This document shows, in pieces, positions 38,721-47,135 of a stretch of DNA of 64,000 nt. The translations under genes were made by a program, and so were the position numbers. The stretch lies in contig NZ_BEXF01000019.1 of the NCBI RefSeq assembly GCF_002897295.1, positions 1-64,000 on the forward strand. Reading direction: 5' to 3'. Position 1 is the first letter of the stretch, and each line of letters starts with the position of its first letter. This DNA comes from Brevibacillus reuszeri (GTDB taxonomy: Bacteria; Bacillota; Bacilli; Brevibacillales; Brevibacillaceae). The notes under the pieces are model-generated. The model ran no database searches. It was given only the letters and a program-made list of their open reading frames with translations, and was not told the origin of the DNA.

Positions 38721-39572
38721 ATGATTACAAGCAAAACACAACTGGTTGGTTTGTTTGGACATCCGGTTTCTCATTCGCAGTCGCCGATGATGCATAATGC
38801 GGCATTTGCACAGATGGGCCTGGGGTTCGCCTATGTTGCGTTTGATGTTGATCCTGCCGATCTGGAGGACGCTGTTAGAGGTATACGTGCCCTTGGGCTA
38901 AAAGGTATTAATGTAACGATTCCGCACAAGGTAGCCATTATGCCGATGCTCGATGAGATTGATCCGCTGGCAAAACGAATTGGGGCTGTCAACACAGTTG
39001 TGATCAACGACGGACGACTGATCGGTTACAATACGGATGGTATGGGATATGTCCGCTCGCTCGTAGAAGAGACAGGGATTGTTCTGGATCAGCAAATTGT
39101 AACTATGGTCGGAGCGGGTGGCGCTGCCAGAGCAGTTGCGTTTACTCTAGCGGAAAAAGGTGTTAAGGAAATTAGAATCATGAACCGCTCAAGAGAAAGA
39201 GCACAGATTCTGGCAGAGCATGTGGGTACGATTGTCCCTACCAAAATCGTAGAACAGGGTGACGGGATGGACGCGATCGCAGACTCTTCGTTACTGATTA
39301 ATACGACCTCGATTGGGATGCTCCCAAACGTACAGGAAATGCCTGTTCCACCAGAATGGCTTCATAACAAATTAACCGTAAGCGATCTTATCTACAATCC
39401 GTTGGAAACACGTCTGCTCGGCGAAGCCCGTGCGATTGGCGCAACTGTTCATTCCGGTGTAGGCATGTTCGTCAATCAGGGAGCATTGGCCTTTGAGCTA
39501 TGGACTGGCCAAGAGGCACCTACTGAGACCATGCGTGAGATCGTCTTGCAGCAACTAAAGAAAACGACCTGA
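38721..39572 (+). CDS. aroE: Shikimate dehydrogenase AroE
   Basis: The 283-residue enzyme has GHPVSHSQSPMMHNAAF (shikimate binding, about 13), NVTIPHK with the catalytic Lys (about 65), the NADP motif VGAGGAARAVAF (about 130) and STSIGM-like NTTSIGML. It reduces 3-dehydroshikimate to shikimate in aromatic amino acid synthesis. The ATG follows GGGGAGGAT. In B. subtilis the orthologue (aroD) is also between yqeH and yhbY (yqeI). Confidence 0.95.
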   Translation: MITSKTQLVGLFGHPVSHSQSPMMHNAAFAQMGLGFAYVAFDVDPADLEDAVRGIRALGLKGINVTIPHKVAIMPMLDEIDPLAKRIGAVNTVVINDGRLIGYNTDGMGYVRSLVEETGIVLDQQIVTMVGAGGAARAVAFTLAEKGVKEIRIMNRSRERAQILAEHVGTIVPTKIVEQGDGMDAIADSSLLINTTSIGMLPNVQEMPVPPEWLHNKLTVSDLIYNPLETRLLGEARAIGATVHSGVGMFVNQGALAFELWTGQEAPTETMREIVLQQLKKTT

Positions 39573-39609
39573 TCGACAACGATTGCAGGACAAATAAGGA
39601 GGCATGCCG

Positions 39610-39900
39610 ATGTTAACCGGCAAGCAAAAACGTTTTTTACGTGCAGAAGCTCATCATCTGACCCCCATTTTCCAAGTAGGAAAAGGCGGAGTAAATGAAA
39701 ATATGATTACACAAATCAAGGAAGCGCTGGAAGTGCGCGAGTTGATCAAGGTATCCATCCTGCAAAACAACAGTGATGGCAAGCACGAAGTAGCAGAGGA
39801 CCTGGCAGCTGGTGCTGGAGCGGAGCTGGTGCAACTGATCGGTCATACAGTTGTACTGTACAAAGAGTCCCGGGAGCACAAGACAATCAAGCTGCCATAG
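39610..39900 (+). CDS. yhbY: CRM-domain RNA-binding protein YhbY (YqeI)
   Basis: The 96-residue protein is a single CRM domain: LTGKQKRFLRAEAHHLTPIF, then QVGKGGVNENMI with the GxxG loop and IGHTVVLYKES at the end. It binds pre-50S ribosomal particles. I chose the second ATG (39610), 7 nt after AAGGAGGC; the first (39604) is too near. Confidence 0.92.
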   Translation: MLTGKQKRFLRAEAHHLTPIFQVGKGGVNENMITQIKEALEVRELIKVSILQNNSDGKHEVAEDLAAGAGAELVQLIGHTVVLYKESREHKTIKLP

Positions 39901-39917
39901 GACAGTAGGCAATCACT

Positions 39918-40517
39918 ATGAACGAACAACCACAAAAGCATATTGGCATTATGGGCGGAACGTTCGATCCGATACACTGCGGACATTTGCTGGCTGCTGA
40001 ACAAGCGCGTGAACAGGCAGGATTGGATGAGGTGTGGTTTATGCCTACCCATATTCCTCCCCATAAAAAACGGAACAGCCTAACATTGGCGAAGCATCGA
40101 CTGCAAATGGTAGAGCTTGCCGTGGCTGACCATGAATCGTTTTTTGTAACGGATATAGAGCTTAGGCGTGAAGGGCCTTCCTACACCTATGACACGATCG
40201 TAGAGCTTGTTTCGCAGTACCCAAATTACCGATTCTCCTTTATTATTGGGGGAGACATGGTGCAGATTCTTTCCGAATGGTACCAGTACAAAGAACTGAT
40301 TCGTATGATACACTTTATTGGTCTGGCTCGGCCAGGAGCTGAGCTGGACAAAGGCAACAACGATGAAGTCGTGACGTTTGTCGAGATGCCAGTGTGGGAT
40401 ATTTCTTCTACACTCATCCGGAATAAAGCAGCTGCTGGCAAGAGTATTCGCTATCTCGTGCCTGATGCAGTCGAACGCTATATAAAGGAGAACCGATTCT
40501 ATGAACATGTGGAGTAA
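39918..40517 (+). CDS. nadD: Nicotinate-nucleotide adenylyltransferase NadD
   Basis: The 199-residue enzyme has the nucleotidylyltransferase motif GIMGGTFDPIHCGHLLAAEQ (about 10-29), VWFMPTHIPPHK (about 40) and the ISSTLIR motif near the C-terminus (as WDISSTLIRNK). It adenylates nicotinate mononucleotide in NAD synthesis. Its end overlaps the yqeK start by 17 bp, so the two are coupled; the 17 bp before it hold no clear strong ribosome-binding site (GGACAGTAGG is the best). Confidence 0.95.
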   Translation: MNEQPQKHIGIMGGTFDPIHCGHLLAAEQAREQAGLDEVWFMPTHIPPHKKRNSLTLAKHRLQMVELAVADHESFFVTDIELRREGPSYTYDTIVELVSQYPNYRFSFIIGGDMVQILSEWYQYKELIRMIHFIGLARPGAELDKGNNDEVVTFVEMPVWDISSTLIRNKAAAGKSIRYLVPDAVERYIKENRFYEHVE

Positions 40518-41097
40518 TCGGGAGGCTCTGCTCGAAAAGGTACGGACGCAAATGCACGACAAGCGTTACCAGCATACGCTCGGAGTAGCTGCGTCGGCAA
40601 AGGAGCTTGCAGAGCGATTCGGGGCTGATCCTGAAAAAGCAGAGCTGGCTGGCTTCTTGCACGACTACTGCAAATGCTGGCCTGTTGACAAAATGTTGGA
40701 GATTCTGGTTCGTCATGACATGCCAACCGAGCTGTTGGAAGGAGAAAAAGAGCTGTGGCACGCCTTTGCCGCAGCTATTGTCATCCAAACGGAGCTTGGC
40801 GTCACCGACACAGAGATCTTACAAGCCGTGCGCTACCATACGACGGGTCGGGCAGGGATGTCGATGTTAGAAAAAGTGGTTTGTGTGGCAGACTATATAG
40901 AACCGAACCGCAACTATCCAGGTGTGGAAGAAATTCGCACGCTTGCACAGCATGATCTGGATGCTGCCCTCGCACATGCTTTGGGAGGGACGATCCGCTT
41001 TTTGATAGAAAAGCAGAAGACGGTTTATCCGTTGACGCTGATTGCATACAACGATTTGGTATCCCAAAAAGGGAGAGCAGGAGGGTTTAATGGTTAA
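40501..41097 (+). CDS. yqeK: HD-domain hydrolase YqeK (symmetric Ap4A hydrolase type)
   Basis: The 198-residue HD protein has HTLGVAASAKELAERFG (first His), GFLHDYCK (HD, about 50), the distal metal residues AVRYHTTGR (about 112) and VVCVADYIEPNR (about 128). YqeK proteins cleave Ap4A symmetrically to two ADP. The ATG at 40501 is within nadD and follows AAGGAGA. Confidence 0.92.
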   Translation: MNMWSNREALLEKVRTQMHDKRYQHTLGVAASAKELAERFGADPEKAELAGFLHDYCKCWPVDKMLEILVRHDMPTELLEGEKELWHAFAAAIVIQTELGVTDTEILQAVRYHTTGRAGMSMLEKVVCVADYIEPNRNYPGVEEIRTLAQHDLDAALAHALGGTIRFLIEKQKTVYPLTLIAYNDLVSQKGRAGGFNG

Positions 41098-41446
41098 AAC
41101 AGTAGATGATTTGGCACGTTTGGTGGTAAAGGCAGCAGAAGATAAAAAGGCAGAAAACTTCAAGGTACTGGATATCAAAAAACTGTCCGTAATCGCAGAC
41201 TACTTCATGATTTGCCACGGTAACAACGAACGCCAGGTTCAGGCGATCGTCAGAGAAATTCGTGATCAGGTACACAAGAATGGTTTTACGGTACGCGGCA
41301 TTGAGGGTGCAGAAGAAGGACGCTGGGTTCTTGTTGACCTCGGTGATATCGTGATCCATGTCTTCCACCGCGAAGATCGTGAATTTTATAATTTGGAGCG
41401 TCTGTGGAAGGATGCAGAGGAAGTTTCCTTCGCAGAGCAAGGGTAA
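41090..41446 (+). CDS. rsfS: Ribosomal silencing factor RsfS
   Basis: The 118-residue protein has the RsfS (Iojap) pattern: KAENFKVLDIKKLSVIADYF, ICHGNNERQVQAI, GIEGAEEGRWVLVDLGDIVI and HVFHREDREFYNLERLW. It binds ribosomal protein uL14 and blocks subunit joining under starvation. The ATG at 41090 follows GCAGGAGGG and lies inside the end of yqeK. Confidence 0.95.
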   Translation: MVKTVDDLARLVVKAAEDKKAENFKVLDIKKLSVIADYFMICHGNNERQVQAIVREIRDQVHKNGFTVRGIEGAEEGRWVLVDLGDIVIHVFHREDREFYNLERLWKDAEEVSFAEQG

Positions 41447-41452
41447 ATTCAG

Positions 41453-42202
41453 ATGGCGTATGCACATATGGCGGCTGTGTACGACAGGCTGATGGCCGAC
41501 ACTCCCTATAACCAGTGGCTGGACTGGGTTGAGCGAATGTGGGCAAAGGGAGAGAAGCCAAAGCAGGTCATCGATCTTGGCTGTGGTACGGGTACGATTG
41601 CCATTCCGCTTGCCAAGCGAGGATATCGTGTTACGGGAGTCGATTTGTCAGCTGAAATGCTGGCAATCGCGTACGACAAGATGAGGCAGGAGCAAGTAGA
41701 TGTTTCCTGGGTGGAGCAGGACATGCGCGAGCTGGATTTGCCAGTGGCGGACGCAGTCATTTCGCTCTGTGATTCACTGAGCTATTTGACCGAGGAAGCA
41801 GATGTCCAGGAGACCTTCCAGCGTGTTTTTGCTCATCTGGCGCCCGGAGGCAGCTTTCTGTTTGACGTACACAGTCCTTACAAAATGCTGCATATTTTCG
41901 GCGATGAAACGTTCACACACGTGGAGGATGAAGTTTCGTACATTTGGCAATGTTTTTGCGACCCGCTTCGCTTGGAGGTAGAGCATCAGCTGACCTTCTT
42001 CATTTTGCAGCCAAATGGCTTGTACGAGCGAATGGAAGAGGAGCATTGGCAGCGTGCCTATCAACCGATTCAATTGATTCGCTGGCTCACAGAAGCTGGG
42101 TTCACAGACATTGTGATCACTGCTGATTACTCGGATTTGCCGCCACAGGAATCAAGCGAGCGCCTATTTTTTGCGGCCCGCAAGCCGAAAGATTTGACAT
42201 GA
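41453..42202 (+). CDS. yqeM: SAM-dependent class I methyltransferase (YqeM-like)
   Basis: The 249-residue protein has the SAM-binding motif VIDLGCGTGTIAIPLAKRG (about 40) with VTGVDLSAEML, and a second-domain segment GGSFLFDVHSPYKM. It corresponds in place and size to B. subtilis YqeM, whose substrate is unknown. The last codons contain the TTGACA of the leuS promoter. It follows rsfS by 6 bp. Confidence 0.88.
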   Translation: MAYAHMAAVYDRLMADTPYNQWLDWVERMWAKGEKPKQVIDLGCGTGTIAIPLAKRGYRVTGVDLSAEMLAIAYDKMRQEQVDVSWVEQDMRELDLPVADAVISLCDSLSYLTEEADVQETFQRVFAHLAPGGSFLFDVHSPYKMLHIFGDETFTHVEDEVSYIWQCFCDPLRLEVEHQLTFFILQPNGLYERMEEEHWQRAYQPIQLIRWLTEAGFTDIVITADYSDLPPQESSERLFFAARKPKDLT

Positions 42203-42223
42203 TTGGTTCTCTTTTACTATAAT
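42194..42223 (+). promoter_or_regulatory. leuS promoter overlapping the yqeM stop codon
   Basis: TTGACA (42194-42199), an 18-bp spacer and TATAAT (42218-42223), both perfect consensus hexamers. The -35 is immediately before and overlaps the stop region (TTGACATGA). Confidence 0.8.
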
Positions 42224-42231
42224 CGTGTTAT

Positions 42232-42508
42232 AACTGCAAATTTCGACGCGTAGAAGAGGAATAGTAAGAAACGACTTCGTGAATTTAGAGAGTTGACGGC
42301 TGGTGCAAGTCAACCCGGAGCATTCTGAACTCACCTCCCAGCACTCCCCCTGAAAGCCTTTTGGCTGTGTAAGGGAGAGCGACTCATCCATGATACGGAT
42401 GAACAAGTGGGTGAATGTCTAACATTCGCCAATCTGGGTGGTACCGCGGGATAAACACAACCTCTCGTCCCTTTTTCGTTGAACGACAAGGGACGTGGGG
42501 TTTTTTTA
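42232..42508 (+). promoter_or_regulatory. T-box leader of leuS (Leu-specific, CUC specifier)
   Basis: The leader has AGTAAGAAA (AGTA box, about 42268), a stem I with the specifier bulge reading GAA-CTC-ACC (CTC at 42330-42332, a Leu codon), the conserved T-box TGGGTGGTACCGCGGG (42435-42450) whose TGGT can pair with the uncharged tRNA acceptor end, and a terminator hairpin CGTCCCTTTTTCGTT / AACGACAAGGGACG (42466-42495) followed by a T-run to 42508. Uncharged tRNA-Leu would stabilise the antiterminator and allow leuS expression. Confidence 0.92.
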
Positions 42509-42542
42509 TTTTTTTACCTATTGATGATGGGAGTGCTTTACC

Positions 42543-44960
42543 ATGGTTTTTAGTCATCGCAATATCGAAAAGAAGTGGCAGCAATACTGGGAGCAAAACA
42601 AAACCTTCAAAACGTCTGAGGACGAAGGCAAGAAGAAATTTTACGCACTCGATATGTTCCCGTATCCATCCGGTGCAGGACTTCACGTAGGTCACCCAGA
42701 GGGATACACGGCTACTGATATTTTGTCCCGCATGAAGCGCATGCAAGGCTACAATGTTCTGCACCCGATGGGCTGGGATGCTTTCGGTCTGCCTGCTGAG
42801 CAGTACGCACTGGATACAGGGAATGATCCCGCTGAATTTACCGAGCAGAACATCAACAACTTCCGCCGCCAAATTAAGTCTCTGGGCTTTTCTTATGACT
42901 GGGACAGAGAGATCAATACGACTGATCCGAGCTACTATAAATGGACGCAATGGATTTTCACCAAGCTGTATGAGCATGGCTTGGCTTATGTTGACGAAGT
43001 AGCCGTTAACTGGTGCCCTGCTTTGGGAACTGTATTGGCTAACGAAGAAGTCATTGATGGGAAAAGTGAGCGTGGTGGACACCCGGTTGAACGTCGCCCA
43101 ATGCGTCAATGGGTACTGAAAATTACGGCTTATGCGGAAAGACTTCTGTCTGACCTGGAAGAGCTCGATTGGCCAGAGAGCATCAAAGAGATGCAGCGTA
43201 ACTGGATCGGACGTTCGGAAGGGGCAGAAGTGACTTTTGCGATCGACGGACATGACCAATCCTTTACCGTCTTCACAACACGTCCTGATACCTTGTATGG
43301 AGCGACATATGCTGTGCTGGCGCCAGAGCACAAACTGGTTGACGTAATCACTGTACCCGAGCAAAGAGAAGCAGTCGATGCATACCTGGAGCAAGCAAAA
43401 CGCAAAAGTGATCTTGAGCGCACGGATTTGGCAAAAGAAAAAACCGGGGTATTCACTGGTGCCTATGCCATCAACCCGGTAAATGGCGAGCGTCTGCCAA
43501 TCTGGATCGCCGATTACGTACTCATCAGCTACGGAACAGGCTCGATCATGGCGGTTCCAGCGCATGACGAACGCGACTATGAGTTTGCCAAAACGTTTGA
43601 TTTGCCAATCAAGCAGGTAATCGCAGGTGGAGATATCTCCATGGAAGCGTATGCAGGTGATGGCGAGCACATCAACTCCGGTATTCTCGATGGCCTGAAC
43701 AAAGAACAAGCGATCAGCAAAATGATCGAATGGCTAGAAGCAGAAGGCAAAGGAAATCGCAAGGTAACGTATCGTCTGCGTGACTGGTTGTTTAGTCGTC
43801 AGCGCTACTGGGGTGAGCCGATTCCGATCCTGCATCTGGAGGATGGCACGATGAAGGTCGTTCCAGAATCCGAGCTGCCGATCATTTTGCCAAAAACAAA
43901 AGAAATCAAGCCGTCCGGTACAGGGGAGTCACCACTTGCCAACATCACAGACTGGATTAACACGGTAGATTCCGAAACAGGCCTCAAAGCACGCCGTGAA
44001 ACGAACACCATGCCACAATGGGCGGGTAGCTGCTGGTACTTCCTGCGCTTTATCGATCCACACAATGATAAAGCAATGGCTGATCCAGAAAAGCTGAAAG
44101 AATGGCTGCCGATCGACATTTACATCGGCGGAGCCGAGCATGCGGTTCTTCACTTGCTCTACTCCCGTTTCTGGCACAAATTCCTGTACGATATCGGTGT
44201 AGTTCCAACCAAAGAACCATTCCAAAAGCTGTTTAACCAAGGAATGATTCTGGGTGAGAACAACGAGAAGATGAGTAAATCCAAAGGAAATGTCGTAAAC
44301 CCTGACGATATCGTAAACAGCCACGGTGCAGATACGCTTCGTATGTACGAAATGTTCATGGGACCTTTGGACGCTTCCATCGCTTGGTCCACAAAAGGTC
44401 TGGATGGATCACGCCGCTTCATAGATCGTGTATACCGCTTGTTTGTTAACGAAAGCGGAGAGCTGAATGACAAAATCGTGGACACCTCCAAGGCTACCAG
44501 CATGGAACGCGTGTACCACCAAACGGTGAAAAAAGTAACAGAAGACTACGAGGGTCTGCGCTTCAATACCGGTATTTCCCAACTGATGGTCTTCATCAAC
44601 GAAGCATATAAAGCTGACGTACTGCCGAAGAAATACATGGAAGACTTCGTGAAAATGCTCTCCCCAATCACGCCGCATATCGCTGAAGAGCTGTGGGAGA
44701 AGCTTGGTCATACCGAAACCATCGCGTATGAAGCGTGGCCGACATATGACGAGTCCAAGCTGGTTGATGACGAGGTAGAAATCGTCCTCCAGGTAAATGG
44801 CAAAAACAAAGAAAAGCTGCTCATCGCATCTGACGCAACCAAAGAGCAAATGGAAGAGCTGGCTTTGGCAAACGAAGTCATCAAAGAACTGATCGAAGGC
44901 AAAACAATCGTCAAAATGATCGCTGTTCCAGGCAAGCTGGTGAACATCGTCATTCGTTAA
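42543..44960 (+). CDS. leuS: Leucyl-tRNA synthetase
   Basis: The 805-residue class Ia enzyme has the HIGH-type motif in YPSGAGLHVGHPEGYTATDI (about 40-59), the editing domain (TTRPDTLYGATYAVLAPEH, about 230-250) and KMSKSKGNVV (about 578). Length fits bacterial LeuRS. It attaches leucine to tRNA-Leu and edits misacylated products. Expression is controlled by the T-box leader; a terminator follows. In B. subtilis leuS is elsewhere, so it is an addition to this conserved block. Confidence 0.97.
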   Translation: MVFSHRNIEKKWQQYWEQNKTFKTSEDEGKKKFYALDMFPYPSGAGLHVGHPEGYTATDILSRMKRMQGYNVLHPMGWDAFGLPAEQYALDTGNDPAEFTEQNINNFRRQIKSLGFSYDWDREINTTDPSYYKWTQWIFTKLYEHGLAYVDEVAVNWCPALGTVLANEEVIDGKSERGGHPVERRPMRQWVLKITAYAERLLSDLEELDWPESIKEMQRNWIGRSEGAEVTFAIDGHDQSFTVFTTRPDTLYGATYAVLAPEHKLVDVITVPEQREAVDAYLEQAKRKSDLERTDLAKEKTGVFTGAYAINPVNGERLPIWIADYVLISYGTGSIMAVPAHDERDYEFAKTFDLPIKQVIAGGDISMEAYAGDGEHINSGILDGLNKEQAISKMIEWLEAEGKGNRKVTYRLRDWLFSRQRYWGEPIPILHLEDGTMKVVPESELPIILPKTKEIKPSGTGESPLANITDWINTVDSETGLKARRETNTMPQWAGSCWYFLRFIDPHNDKAMADPEKLKEWLPIDIYIGGAEHAVLHLLYSRFWHKFLYDIGVVPTKEPFQKLFNQGMILGENNEKMSKSKGNVVNPDDIVNSHGADTLRMYEMFMGPLDASIAWSTKGLDGSRRFIDRVYRLFVNESGELNDKIVDTSKATSMERVYHQTVKKVTEDYEGLRFNTGISQLMVFINEAYKADVLPKKYMEDFVKMLSPITPHIAEELWEKLGHTETIAYEAWPTYDESKLVDDEVEIVLQVNGKNKEKLLIASDATKEQMEELALANEVIKELIEGKTIVKMIAVPGKLVNIVIR

Positions 44961-44980
44961 GTGAATAAAACGAGGTAGGA

Positions 44981-45020
44981 AAAGTGGAGCCTGTTCTGAC
45001 GGGTCTCCACTTTTTTTATG
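44981..45020 (+). terminator. leuS terminator
   Basis: AAAGTGGAG-(15 nt)-CTCCACTTT followed by a T-run. Confidence 0.85.
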
Positions 45021-45140
45021 CGATCAAAAAGGTTGCAAAATTGGTCTGCATCTTGAATTCGCAATATCAACCTTGAACAAGAGTTTTTCTTGTCCTCATT
45101 CTTTCCTTCTTTTAAAAGTTCCGAGTGCAGGGCCAGGAGC

Positions 45141-45353
45141 TGGAGAGAGGAAAACGGAGAAAAAGCGAGGCTCTTTGGAACACAACCCAGGCGAAATGGA
45201 AAAAGCGGAACACGTCTTTAAGCGTCCAACTCTGAAATACTCCGTGAGCCAGCCACTTTTGGACGCGGTTCCGCTTTTGGAATGTAGCCGTACAGTTCAT
45301 ACGCCCAGCAAGTGTTCCAAGAGGCCGGAGCTTTTTCTCCGTTTTCCTCTTCA
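45141..45353. repeat. Long imperfect inverted repeat (about 0.2 kb hairpin) in a gene-free gap
   Basis: The gap 45021-45379 holds no credible gene. Within it, GAGGAAAACGGAGAAAAAGC (45147-45166) pairs with GCTTTTTCTCCGTTTTCCTC (45330-45349) over 20 bp. Further in, GGCTCTTTGGAACAC pairs with GTGTTCCAAGAGGCC (45312-45326), and AAAAGCGGAAC...GCGTCCA pairs with TGGACGCGGTTCCGCTTTT (45259-45277). The whole can fold into one long multi-helix hairpin. It may be a miniature inverted-repeat element or a structured RNA; the sequence does not decide. Confidence 0.7.
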
Positions 45354-45379
45354 CCCCAGAAGCTAAAGCCCAAACGAGG

Positions 45380-46213
45380 CTAGCTAGGCTGATTACTCCA
45401 ATACCTCTCAAGCATTTCCTGATCCTCAGCGAACTTGGCCTGCGTACGTCTAAATACTTCAGCGAAAAGTCCGGGGATGCCATTTTGCAAAGGAATCAAC
45501 CCTTCTCCAGTCACACCACCCGGCACGCAAACACGCTTTTGCAGAGTAGGGAGGGTAAACGCTTCTTTTCGTAGCAGTTCAGCCATGCCAATAACCATTT
45601 GTGTAGTCAAGTAAGTAGCGGCTTCTTCAGAAATGCCTGTTTCCTGTACGGCATCGTGAATCATTTGCTGGAGGATGTAGCTCAGAAAAGCAGGGCCGCA
45701 GCTGGCAATATCAGAGGTTACCCGGAGAAATGGCTCAGTCACCTCGATAGGGGTGCTGATATGCGAGAATAAAGCGCGAATAAACTGACGCTGCTCATCT
45801 TGGATACGTACACCGAATTCGCAGAGGCAAACGCCACCTTGGGCGGCATTGGTTATACTGGGCACAACACGCGCTACAGCGCTGGGAACCCATGCTTCCA
45901 ATTGCTCTAGCTTAATAGGGCTGGTGATCGTAATCAACAGGTGCTCGGGTGTCAGCGCAGGGGAAATCTGCTCGAGCATCACGCTATATTCCATTGGCTT
46001 GACGCATAGCAGCAAGATTTTGGCGGCTTTGGCCAGCTCCAGGTTGTTTTTGGCAACGACAAGTCCGGGATGCCGATGAGCAAGCTGCTCCGCTTTGGCG
46101 GGAGTACGGTTGCTGACAATAATGTGTCCGGGGGACAGGGCTTTTGCAGACAGCAATGACTCGATCAAAATGCTGCCCATACTGCCCGTGCCAATAAACC
46201 CAATTTTATCCAT
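45380..46213 (-). CDS. comER: ComER / pyrroline-5-carboxylate reductase-like protein
   Basis: The 277-residue protein has the ProC-type dinucleotide-binding start MDKIGFIGTGSMGSIL and the family segment DIASCGPAFLSYILQQM (about 170), where true ProC has SGSGPAY. In B. subtilis comER lies beside comEA and is divergent from it; here it is next to comEA on the same strand. The ATG at 46213 is 6 nt after GGAGGGAGG. Whether it has reductase activity is unknown. Confidence 0.85.
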   Translation of the reverse strand: MDKIGFIGTGSMGSILIESLLSAKALSPGHIIVSNRTPAKAEQLAHRHPGLVVAKNNLELAKAAKILLLCVKPMEYSVMLEQISPALTPEHLLITITSPIKLEQLEAWVPSAVARVVPSITNAAQGGVCLCEFGVRIQDEQRQFIRALFSHISTPIEVTEPFLRVTSDIASCGPAFLSYILQQMIHDAVQETGISEEAATYLTTQMVIGMAELLRKEAFTLPTLQKRVCVPGGVTGEGLIPLQNGIPGLFAEVFRRTQAKFAEDQEMLERYWSNQPS

Positions 46214-46288
46214 GGGCATACCTCCCTCCAATATTCTTACCCCATTCTATGAGGGGGAGGAAGGGAACATGACCAACAATTTCGTCAT

Positions 46289-47002
46289 CTATTGAATGCG
46301 GACGCGGTCTTTTATGCGTTCGAACATTTTATCGCCGATGCCTTCGATATTTTTTAGCTCTTCGACTGATCGGAATCCGCCTTTTTCAGTACGGTACGAT
46401 AGGATGGCTTTTGCCCGCGCTTGTCCAATGCCAGGAAGAGTCGTCAGCTCCTCTGCAGTAGCCGTGTTCACGTTGATGCTAGGTTCCTGTCCACTGCTCT
46501 GGCTATGCATAGACCCTGAGCTTACTCCATAAGGTGGAAGGGCGACTGTCTGTTGTCCCGAAATAAGAGCTGTCGAAGAGCCTTTGGCAGGTATGATTAC
46601 GGCACTGCCATCCGACAGCGGCTGCGCCAAATTGATTTGGTCGAGATCTGCCTCGGGTAGAGTGCCGCCAGCTTTTGCTATAGCGTCTGCTACTCTCATT
46701 CCTGTTTCAAAGCGGTACATGCCAGGCTGCTTGACGACACCCTTCACGTCTACGTACAGGGGAGCAGGGGGAGGCTCGGTGCTTTTTGGTTCCGAGGACT
46801 CAGTAGGCTTCGGTGACTCCTCGCTCTGTGCATCGCTTCCAGCAGGCAGATGGGTTTTCGCGTAAGCGGGAGCTTCCAATGGCAGTCTAGCCTTTTCGTT
46901 CCCTTGATCCGTCTGATAGAGCCAGACGCTGCTGCCAAGAAAGAAAATGGCACCCGCAAGTAATATGTACCTGCGATAACGTTCCCACAAATCAAACAGC
47001 AT
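46289..47002 (-). CDS. comEA: Competence DNA receptor ComEA
   Basis: The 237-residue protein has one N-terminal membrane helix (YILLAGAIFFLGSSVWLY), a Pro/Ser/Glu linker, a SLBB-like domain (LYVDVKGVVKQPGMYRF, about 85-150) and a C-terminal helix-hairpin-helix pair (SINVNTATAEELTTLPGIG and FRSVEELKNIEGIGDKMF) that binds DNA at the cell surface. The ATG at 47002 follows GGGAGG. ComEB is missing and the gene faces away from comEC, unlike B. subtilis. Confidence 0.92.
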   Translation of the reverse strand: MLFDLWERYRRYILLAGAIFFLGSSVWLYQTDQGNEKARLPLEAPAYAKTHLPAGSDAQSEESPKPTESSEPKSTEPPPAPLYVDVKGVVKQPGMYRFETGMRVADAIAKAGGTLPEADLDQINLAQPLSDGSAVIIPAKGSSTALISGQQTVALPPYGVSSGSMHSQSSGQEPSINVNTATAEELTTLPGIGQARAKAILSYRTEKGGFRSVEELKNIEGIGDKMFERIKDRVRIQ

Positions 47003-47135
47003 AACAAAAAACCTCCCTTGCCTTGCGCGCGTATCGTAATAGAGAGTATAAATTCGTTCTCTAAGCACGATGCTACGAAAAGTAAGGGAGGGGTTGCAAA
47101 TCTATTTTTGCTAGTCTTCGAGAAGGATGAAAGAC

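Noticed and set aside
42384..43709. A 441-codon minus-strand open frame opposite leuS
   Set aside because: It is antisense to the conserved leuS coding sequence and its T-box leader, has no start signal, and the protein has no recognisable family.
45073..45366. 97-codon frame in the leuS-comER gap
   Set aside because: It follows the long inverted repeat, has an improbable composition and lacks a ribosome-binding site.
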